This document shows positions 1 to 5,074 of a stretch of DNA of 5,074 bases, one piece after another (the stretch's first letter is position 1; the number at the start of each line of letters is the position of its first letter). This stretch comes from JBGOUJ01 sp041477005 (GTDB lineage: Bacteria; Acidobacteriota; Terriglobia; Bryobacterales; JACQDG01), in assembly GCA_041477005.1 (NCBI GenBank), contig JBGOUJ010000577.1, positions 1-5,074 on the forward strand. The letters are read 5' to 3'. The notes under the pieces were generated by a model. It had not been told where the DNA came from, ran no database searches, and worked only from the letters and a program-made list of their open reading frames with translations. Position numbers and translations under genes: made by a program.

Positions 1-3000
1 CGACCGCTTCAGCGACATCGCCGCTGAGCTTTCGATCTTCCCCATGCCGCCGGACTCGGGACGCCTCGCCTACCGCGTCTTCCTGGAGACCGACAAGCAG
101 AGGTGGTTCGAGATGCTCATCGACGCGACGGACGGCCGGCTGCTGTTTCGGCACAGTCTCTACGTCCACGCCGGGCAGGCTCGCGTGTGGAAGGAATCTC
201 CCCTGAAAGGGCCGCGGGAGCTGGCGCCCCTTCCGGATGCCTGGCTGCCGGCGACCGCGCAGGTGACCACCGGAAACAATACGGACGCCTACCTCGATAC
301 CAGCGGTAACGACACCCCCGACACCACCGTGGCCGCGCCCGGCATCCTCAACGGACGGGCCAACAGCCCGGCCCAGAATTTTGACTTTCCGGCCGGGGAA
401 GGAAGCACCGGCCAGGACCCGTCGAACTATCCGGCGGCTGCCGTCACCAACCTGTTTTACTTCGTCAACGTCGCGCACGATTACTTCTACGGCTTGGGAT
501 TCACAGAGGCGGCGGGGAATTTTCAGACTGACAATTTCGGGCGGGGGGGCCTGGGCAATGATCCAGTGCGAGCCGAGGCCCAGGATCGTCTGGCAGCCAA
601 CAACTCCGGTTTTGCGCCGACCCCGGACGGCATAGCGCCACTTCTGGAAGCGGGGATCTGGGGCGGCGCTAGCGTCGCCTCAAACACCGACGACTTGGAC
701 GCCGACTACGACGGGCAGATCGTGTTTCATGAATATGGGCACGGCGTCTCCAGCCGCCTGGTGGGCGGGCGGACGGAGGTAAGCTGCTTGCGGGGCGTGC
801 AGTCGGGCGCCCTAGGGGAGGGCTGGTCCGATTACTTTGCGATCAGCTTTTTTAACAATCCGGTCCATGGCGCTTATGTGACTGGCAACTTGACTCGCGG
901 CACGCGGCGCCGGAGCTACGAGGGCTACCCGTTCACCTACGAGGACATCGGCAACCAGGGGTACGAGGTACACAACGACGGCGAGATCTGGGCGGCGACC
1001 TTGTGGGACCTGCGAAAGACGCTGGGTCAGGGCGTGACCGACCGCCTGGTGGTGAACGGCTTGAAGCTGACGCCGTGCAACCCGACCATGATCGATGCGC
1101 GGGACGCCATCATTATGGCGGACCAGACCATCAATGCCGGGGCCAACCGCACCAAGATCTGGCAGTTGTTTGCGAGGCATGGCATGGGAGCCTCCGCTGG
1201 CGGCGTCGCCGGCCAGTACCTCTTCTCCTTCGCCTATACGGCCGTCTACAACGCAGCGTTCGATCTGCCCGCCGACGTTCAACCAGGGAGCCGGAGCCTG
1301 AGCGTAACCAGCCAGCCGCCCCTGGGACGTTTCGACAGCCTGTATAGCTACCAGGTAACAGCAACCGGAGGCGCCGGAGCCCAAATCCGTTACGCACTGA
1401 CCCAAGGCCCGCCGGGTATGACGATCGATCCGGTGAGCGGCCTCCTGCAGTGGACGGCCCGCTGGGTCGGCCAGCGCGTCAAAGTCACGGTCACGGACGG
1501 GCAGGGCGGGCGCCTGATTCACGGCTTCCTTGCGACCGTAGATACACCTCTAAGTCCCGGCGCGCCGTTGACCATCGGCGCCGACGAGGGAACGGCGGCA
1601 TTTGCCGACCTGACCGTGCCGGCCGGCGTCCCTGTGTTGCAGGTGGCGCTGGGAGGCGGCAGCGGGGACTCGGACATATTCCTCCTCGACCCCGACGGGC
1701 GGTTGGCAGCGGCCAGTTTCCGAGTTGGCACAAGTGACACTGCTTCCGTCTCTGCGCCGAAGCCGGGACGCTGGACGGCGGTGATCCTGGGGTACCGCTA
1801 CTACTCCGGCGTGACACTCGCCGCCCGCTTTCCCATACCGGCCGTCATACCCGGGAACGCCACGCGGTCCAACCTCTCCGGCGCGCTGGGCAGCGAAGAC
1901 CTCTATCGAGTGATCGTCCCCCCGGGCGCCACTTCGATGCAGATCACCACCAGCGGCGGCTCGGGCGACGTCGAGCTTTTCGTCAAGCAAGGGCAGGCTG
2001 CCGTTTGCCAGGTCATCAGGATCGACTTTGGGGCCTCCGTGGCAAAAGGGGGTTTCATCGGTTGCACTTACGATCAGAGATCAACCAATGTCGGCAACTC
2101 CGAGTCGGTGTTCATCGCCAATCCCCAGGCGGGCAACTGGTACTTCGACCTGAGCGCGTCTCAGGCCTACTCAGGTGTGACCCTTACGACCACGCTGGCG
2201 GCGCCGCCCACGCTGGTGCTCGGCTTCTCCGCGCTGGTATTTGCGGGCGTGCAGGGCAGCCCGACTCCGTCCCAGACCTTGGTGATCTCTAATACCGCCG
2301 GCACGCCTTACAACTGGACCGCGTCCGCAACCACCGCCAAGGGCGGCGACTGGCTGCGGCTGCCGCAAACCAGCGGCTCGGGCGACGTCAACTTGACGGT
2401 CTCCGTCGATCCCACCAGCCTAGCGCCAGGACTCTACCGTGGCTCGATCACGGTGACCGCCGGCGGGCTGGCCGGCTCGCCAGCGACAGTTCCGGTGGCG
2501 CTCAACCTGAGCGCCCCGCCGGTACTGGCGCTGGGAGCGTCTACACTTAGCTTCTTTGCTCCACCCGGCCAGGATTCTCCCCCTCAAGCACTGGGTATCT
2601 CCAACACCGGTGGCAGCAGCTTGCAGTGGGCAGCGGCGGCGGCGACCACGGAAGGAGGGGATTGGCTGCGCGTTGCGCCTTCGCAGGGAACCGGAAACGC
2701 CACTGTGCGAGTATCCGCGCTCGCAGCCAATCTGGCGCCCGGCGCTTACAGAGGCGCCATCACGATCACCGCAGCCGGCGCGGCCAATTCGCCGGCGGCG
2801 GTCGCCGTGACGCTCACGGTGGCGCCGCCCGTGACGCTGTCGAGCGAAGGAATCGTAAACGCCGGCAGCTTCGCCCGAAACCGCCCGATCACTGTCAACG
2901 AAATCCTGACCCTCTTTGGCAGCGGTTTCATTGGCCCGTGTTCGCTGGCGCCGGGCGATCCAAGCCAATGCCCCGTTGCCGCGGGATTTCCGCTGCCCAC

Positions 3001-3832
3001 GCAGCTTGGCTCGACGGTGGTGACGATAAATGGGACGCCGGCGCCGCTACTGGTGGTGACTCCGGGCCAAATCAATCTGGTAACACCGTTCGGGCTGACC
3101 GGCCGCACCGCGTCCGTGGTGGTGACCCGTGGCTCGGTCGCGAGCTCCCCGGTGACGGTTCCCCTGGCCGACCAGGTGTTCGGGGTGTTCACCGTACTCA
3201 GCAGCGGGGCGGGCGCGGGAATCATTTTGCACGCCGATGGCCGCCTGGTCACGCGCGATGCGCCCATCGGCACGAGCGAGACCCTCGTCCTCTACCTGAC
3301 TGGCGTGGGCGCGGTTAATCCCTCCATCCCAACCGGGTTGCCCGCGCCATCGGATCCGCTTTCGCAGGCGACCGCGCCGATACGCATCCTGTTCGATGAC
3401 GGCGAGGCGCAGGTTCTCTTCGCCGGGCCGGCTCCGGGTTTTGCCGGCCTGTACCAGGCCAACGTCGTGGCACCCTCGTTCCTGAAGCGGCGTTTCCCTA
3501 TCGTGCACGTGCAGAACGCTGGGTCGATTTCCAACGACACCTCGGCCGGCGGGCCGAGCGTTCTGGACATTTCTCCGAACACCGCCAAGCCCGGCGTTGA
3601 CTTGACAGTGACGCTGCGTGGAGTCAATTTCTCCCCGCTAAGCGTGCTGCGGGTGAACGGAGAGGATATTGGAACCGGTTTCCAAAACGGCCCCCTGCAG
3701 ACTCTGACGGCGGCGATACCGGGCCGATTGCTCAGCCAGGCGGGGGGCGTGTCCGTGGCCGTGGCCGATTCCACTGCGTCGAATGAGGCGCCAAGCAACG
3801 CCGTCCAGATCAGCGTCGTGCTGGGCCCATAA
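1..3832 (+). CDS. Secreted M36 (fungalysin-type) zinc metallopeptidase with a multi-domain beta-sandwich tail, 5' partial
   Basis: The frame is open from the first complete codon (base 2) to TAA at 3830-3832, 1276 residues, so the true start and signal peptide lie upstream; the ATG at 44 is internal. Residues here count from base 2. Residues 1-65 look like the end of an FTP/PepSY propeptide (RLAYRVFLETD, FEMLIDATDGRLLFRHSLYV). About 90-425 is the M36 catalytic domain: HEYGH at 243-247 (bases 728-742; zinc-binding His and catalytic Glu), the third zinc ligand probably Glu273 in GALGEGWSDY, and VHNDGEIWAATLWDLR near 323-338. Then follow an Ig/cadherin-like module (about 430-520), two PPC-like modules (about 523-615 and 618-735), two BACON-like repeats (735-838, 839-943), a TIGR03437 domain (about 951-1165; LTLFGSGFIGP, TPGQINLVTPFG, GPAPGFAGLYQANVVAP) and an IPT/TIG-like end (about 1185-1276). 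Probable role: secreted endopeptidase, matured by propeptide removal. I see no C-terminal anchor or sorting motif. The peptidase call is strong; module boundaries and the tail's binding role are inferred. Confidence 0.93.
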   Translation, partial: DRFSDIAAELSIFPMPPDSGRLAYRVFLETDKQRWFEMLIDATDGRLLFRHSLYVHAGQARVWKESPLKGPRELAPLPDAWLPATAQVTTGNNTDAYLDTSGNDTPDTTVAAPGILNGRANSPAQNFDFPAGEGSTGQDPSNYPAAAVTNLFYFVNVAHDYFYGLGFTEAAGNFQTDNFGRGGLGNDPVRAEAQDRLAANNSGFAPTPDGIAPLLEAGIWGGASVASNTDDLDADYDGQIVFHEYGHGVSSRLVGGRTEVSCLRGVQSGALGEGWSDYFAISFFNNPVHGAYVTGNLTRGTRRRSYEGYPFTYEDIGNQGYEVHNDGEIWAATLWDLRKTLGQGVTDRLVVNGLKLTPCNPTMIDARDAIIMADQTINAGANRTKIWQLFARHGMGASAGGVAGQYLFSFAYTAVYNAAFDLPADVQPGSRSLSVTSQPPLGRFDSLYSYQVTATGGAGAQIRYALTQGPPGMTIDPVSGLLQWTARWVGQRVKVTVTDGQGGRLIHGFLATVDTPLSPGAPLTIGADEGTAAFADLTVPAGVPVLQVALGGGSGDSDIFLLDPDGRLAAASFRVGTSDTASVSAPKPGRWTAVILGYRYYSGVTLAARFPIPAVIPGNATRSNLSGALGSEDLYRVIVPPGATSMQITTSGGSGDVELFVKQGQAAVCQVIRIDFGASVAKGGFIGCTYDQRSTNVGNSESVFIANPQAGNWYFDLSASQAYSGVTLTTTLAAPPTLVLGFSALVFAGVQGSPTPSQTLVISNTAGTPYNWTASATTAKGGDWLRLPQTSGSGDVNLTVSVDPTSLAPGLYRGSITVTAGGLAGSPATVPVALNLSAPPVLALGASTLSFFAPPGQDSPPQALGISNTGGSSLQWAAAAATTEGGDWLRVAPSQGTGNATVRVSALAANLAPGAYRGAITITAAGAANSPAAVAVTLTVAPPVTLSSEGIVNAGSFARNRPITVNEILTLFGSGFIGPCSLAPGDPSQCPVAAGFPLPTQLGSTVVTINGTPAPLLVVTPGQINLVTPFGLTGRTASVVVTRGSVASSPVTVPLADQVFGVFTVLSSGAGAGIILHADGRLVTRDAPIGTSETLVLYLTGVGAVNPSIPTGLPAPSDPLSQATAPIRILFDDGEAQVLFAGPAPGFAGLYQANVVAPSFLKRRFPIVHVQNAGSISNDTSAGGPSVLDISPNTAKPGVDLTVTLRGVNFSPLSVLRVNGEDIGTGFQNGPLQTLTAAIPGRLLSQAGGVSVAVADSTASNEAPSNAVQISVVLGP
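2204..2821 (+). repeat. Tandem pair of about 104-residue BACON-like repeats inside the peptidase
   Basis: Two consecutive protein repeats begin at PPTLVLG and PPVLALG. They share GGDWLR (the Trp codons at 2351 and 2663 are exactly 104 codons apart), LAPGxYRG, then IT(V/I)TAxG and SPAxVxVxL. The pattern of a hydrophobic start, S.(T/L)L.F, IS-N and a conserved W resembles BACON-type beta-sandwich domains, which in other proteins bind carbohydrate or act as spacers. The DNA of the two copies has diverged well beyond a recent duplication. The domain family name is from memory; the repeat itself is seen directly. Confidence 0.75.
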
Positions 3833-3882
3833 GAGCCGGGTGAGGACCGGCACGCTCGCGACAACTTGCCATTCGTCACCTC

Positions 3883-3941
3883 TGGGTGTTACATTCCAGC
3901 CCAGAAGATCGACACCCACACTTTGAAAGTGCGCCAGGGTG
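3883..3941. repeat. Overlapping inverted repeats that could form competing hairpins
   Basis: TGGGTGT (3883-3889) is perfectly complementary to ACACCCA (3912-3918). The second arm also lies in another fold: CACCC (3913-3917) with GGGTG (3937-3941), enclosing CACTTT/AAAGTG (3919-3924 and 3926-3931, a near-perfect palindrome around one G). The two folds cannot form together because they share 3913-3917. There is no T run, so a terminator is unlikely. It may be a dispersed palindromic (REP-like) element, an operator, or chance; the pairing is seen and the function is unknown. Confidence 0.4.
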
Positions 3942-4062
3942 GGGTACGGTAAGGCCACGCCCACGATGAAAGCGGGGATTATTGGATCACGGTCGCAGCC
4001 CCAGCGAGATTCTGGCCGGGCCGACAAACCCTAGGTGGCATCCAAACAGGGGTGTTCCGGTA

Positions 4063-4069
4063 GGGAGGT
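4063..4069 (+). promoter_or_regulatory. Strong ribosome binding site deciding the 4074 start
   Basis: GGGAGGT is a near-ideal Shine-Dalgarno sequence; its GGAGG core (4064-4068) ends five bases before the ATG at 4074. It favours that ATG over the upstream in-frame GTG at 4035, which would place this site inside the coding sequence. Confidence 0.7.
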
Positions 4070-4073
4070 GGTT

Positions 4074-4316
4074 ATGGCGGCATCCGTATTAGGAAGGCCT
4101 GGAACGGTGCCAGGACCTTGCGCCGGCGAATGCAATCACGGGGCGTGCGCGCAACAGCGGAGGATCGCCACGTCCAAGTGCCGGTATTGCCGGCAAGCCA
4201 TCGGGTACGGGCGGGCGTTTTATGTGCATGCCAAAGGGTACGTTCACGCCGATTGCACGCCGCGCTCGGGAGGCCCGGTGTACGGAGGGTGCGGGTATCA
4301 GGAAGAGTACGGATAG
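4074..4316 (+). CDS. Small Cys/His-rich putative zinc-binding protein (80 aa), copy 1
   Basis: The product is an 80-residue cytoplasmic-looking protein with no signal peptide or membrane segment. It has two candidate metal-binding clusters: C16-x3-C20-x-H22-x2-C25, and C36-x2-C39-x18-H58-x2-C61. The second has the spacing of the first half of a LIM-type or treble-clef zinc finger. Between its ligands lies IGYGRAFYVHAKGYVHADC, resembling the 'C..C...IGY...FY......VHA.C' pattern of small uncharacterised bacterial proteins. One more Cys (73) lies in the Gly/Tyr-rich tail. The ATG is chosen for its ribosome binding site; a GTG at 4035 would add 13 residues. A partial homologue starts at 5002, and that conservation supports a real gene. 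No function is known to me; zinc binding is inferred from residue spacing, and protein or nucleic acid binding would be a guess. Confidence 0.72.
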   Translation: MAASVLGRPGTVPGPCAGECNHGACAQQRRIATSKCRYCRQAIGYGRAFYVHAKGYVHADCTPRSGGPVYGGCGYQEEYG

Positions 4317-4355
4317 CGGGAAAGACCCTGCGCGCCGGGAAACAGCAAACGGAGG

Positions 4356-5001
4356 GTGCACGAATATCGCATCACGATCGTCCGCACCAACGTGGGGCTC
4401 CCACACAGGCGGGAGACGGAAGGGGGCCGGCGGTCGCGCAGAATAACCTTCCATCGCGAGCGCCGGCGCTCAACAATCTCACAAACCCAGCTCTCCCTGG
4501 CCAGTATGTGACCTCTGGGGGACGGGCCTGGGCGCGGCGAGGACCGGCGAGGTGATCGTACAGGTGGGCGGCAGGAGCGTCCCTCCCAGCTACGCCGGGC
4601 CGGCTCCGGGCTTGCCGGACGGCTGCTATGTTTCCGTGCTGGTTAAGGCCGGCGGCAGCACGAGCAATGAGGCCACCATCCCAAAAGCGAGCCGGCCCGG
4701 AGCCTGCGCGCATCCCTTCGGTCTGTCCGGCGAAGCCCTGGCGACGCTCGACGCTTTGGTGATGGGAGAGACCGGCACTGACAGAGGCCATGTGATGCTG
4801 GGTTGGGTCACCATCCAAAACTCGGTCGACGCGCCGCCGGCTTTTCCCGGCAATCCATTCGGATACACACGGTTTGAGGCTGTTTCAGTGCAGTTCCGCA
4901 ACAGGGACGCTTTCGAGATGGCCCAGTTGGCGCGACCACGTGGCCGATTCAGTGGGCGGGGCGGTGACCCCGAAGGTGAATGTTATGCCCTCTTCTATAA
5001 G
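4356..5001 (+). pseudogene. Broken fragment of a TIGR03437-domain protein, two frameshifts
   Basis: Joined across three frames, this reads as a TIGR03437-type C-terminal region. Frame 3 (4356-4400) gives VHEYRITIVRTNVGL. Frame 2 (about 4400-4513) gives PTQAGDGRGPAVAQN, then LTNPALPGQYVT. Frame 1 (4513 on) gives LWGTGLG, VQVGGRSV, YAGPAPG, PDGCYVSVLVKAGGSTSNEATI and C-AHPFGLSGEALATLDA, ending near GECYALFYK at about 4999. Each frame change is explained by one lost C, near 4400-4402 and near 4512-4513. Between PAPG and PDGCY the usual 'GLDQINVxVP' stretch is missing, suggesting a deletion of roughly 40-50 bases. The N-terminal half of the domain and any start codon are absent: the fragment follows the copy 1 stop codon after 39 bases. 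Frame 1 stays open to the window end, so a gene caller might report a CDS from GTG 4552 or 4564. Sequencing error could produce the frameshifts but not the missing start. Confidence 0.65.
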
Positions 5002-5074
5002 ATGGTAAGACCTGGAACCGAGCGTGGGCCTTGCGAGCCTACGTGCACGCACAAGGCCTGCGCCGAAATCCGGA
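5002..5074 (+). CDS. Small Cys/His-rich putative zinc-binding protein, copy 2 (3' partial)
   Basis: From ATG 5002 the frame reads 24 complete codons to the window edge and carries RPGT-x2-GPC-x3-C-x-H-x2-CA-x2-R. Over 22 aligned residues 13 match copy 1, including all of C-x3-C-x-H-x2-C (here C11, C15, H17, C20). The second zinc cluster would lie beyond the window. The ATG falls close to where copy 1 starts relative to the motif (5 codons shorter), which supports it. No good Shine-Dalgarno sequence precedes it, and the frame is open upstream through the broken fragment, so a fused longer product cannot be excluded. Function unknown. Confidence 0.55.
   Translation, partial: MVRPGTERGPCEPTCTHKACAEIR

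Larger units (their letters stand above)
3833..4073. other. Intergenic region without a supported gene
   Basis: These 241 bases separate the peptidase stop from the small Cys/His gene. The three forward frames contain stops and show no recognisable domain. A reverse open frame crosses the region and runs far into the peptidase tail, but it looks like a shadow. The notable content is the set of inverted repeats at 3883-3941 and the ribosome binding site just before 4074. I found no G+C hairpin followed by a T run, so no intrinsic terminator is called. Confidence 0.6.

Noticed and set aside
812..1522. 236-codon reverse open frame
   Set aside because: It lies wholly within the strongly supported M36 catalytic region on the other strand, has no recognisable domain, and is expected by chance in high-GC DNA.
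2626..3318. 230-codon forward open frame in another frame
   Set aside because: It overlaps the BACON-like and TIGR03437 coding sequence; its Arg/Gly-rich, low-complexity translation is typical of a frame shadow.
3866..3894. TTGCCA - 17 bases - TTACAT as a sigma-70 promoter
   Set aside because: The -10 box matches the consensus at only three positions and overlaps an inverted-repeat arm; not enough to call.
3292..4027. Reverse open frames across the peptidase end and intergenic region (3292-3879 and 3638-4027)
   Set aside because: Most of their length is antisense to the TIGR03437/IPT coding sequence. The part crossing the gap reads fairly protein-like (PTLAHFQSVGVDLLGW) but no start, ribosome site or family supports it; it may only reflect the palindromic repeat.
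4035..4073. GTG at 4035 as the start of the small Cys/His gene (93 aa)
   Set aside because: The GGGAGGT site at 4063-4069 lies inside this extension and is ideally placed for ATG 4074; copy 2 also begins close to the motif without a long leader.
4395..4516. Programmed -1 frameshifting at the two frame changes
   Set aside because: No heptameric slippery sequence with a downstream structure fits the switch points, and the fragment has no start codon, so decay or sequencing error is simpler.
4118..4555. 145-codon forward frame 2 as one gene
   Set aside because: Its first half is a shadow of the Cys/His gene. Only about 4400-4513 is meaningful, as the middle segment of the frameshifted TIGR03437 fragment.
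4372..4901. Reverse open frames 4372-4818 and 4626-4901
   Set aside because: They are antisense to the fragment, whose forward translation carries recognisable motifs; no domain or ribosome site is seen on the reverse.

Overview
The window is GC-rich and probably comes from an Acidobacteriota genome of the Solibacter/Bryobacter type. The main reason is a C-terminal domain of the TIGR03437 type (the 'Solibacter uncharacterized C-terminal domain' that is greatly expanded in that lineage). It occurs once intact in a large secreted protein and once as a broken fragment. The assignment rests on remembered family patterns; no database search was possible.

Layout. Bases 1-3832 (+) hold one very long CDS, open at the 5' edge. 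It is a secreted fungalysin-type (M36) zinc metallopeptidase: propeptide tail, catalytic domain with HEYGH and a downstream GEGWSD glutamate, then a chain of beta-sandwich modules (Ig-like, two PPC-like, two BACON-like repeats, a TIGR03437 domain and a final IPT/TIG-like domain). Bases 3833-4073 are non-coding as far as I can see and hold overlapping inverted repeats. Bases 4074-4316 (+) encode an 80-residue Cys/His-rich putative zinc-binding protein with a strong ribosome binding site. Bases 4356-5001 (+) hold a decayed piece of a second TIGR03437 protein. Its reading frame changes twice, each change explained by loss of one C, and it appears to have an internal deletion. At 5002 a second Cys/His protein begins, homologous to the first, and runs off the 3' edge.

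How the parts relate. The peptidase probably degrades protein outside the cell, its beta-sandwich tail serving attachment or spacing. The two small zinc-finger-like genes flank the broken fragment, and each copy follows a TIGR03437 coding region. This suggests a duplicated or rearranging accessory block rather than a functional operon. I see no tRNA, rRNA, CRISPR array, transposase or convincing terminator. The most interesting items are the paired small Cys/His genes and the frameshifted fragment between them.
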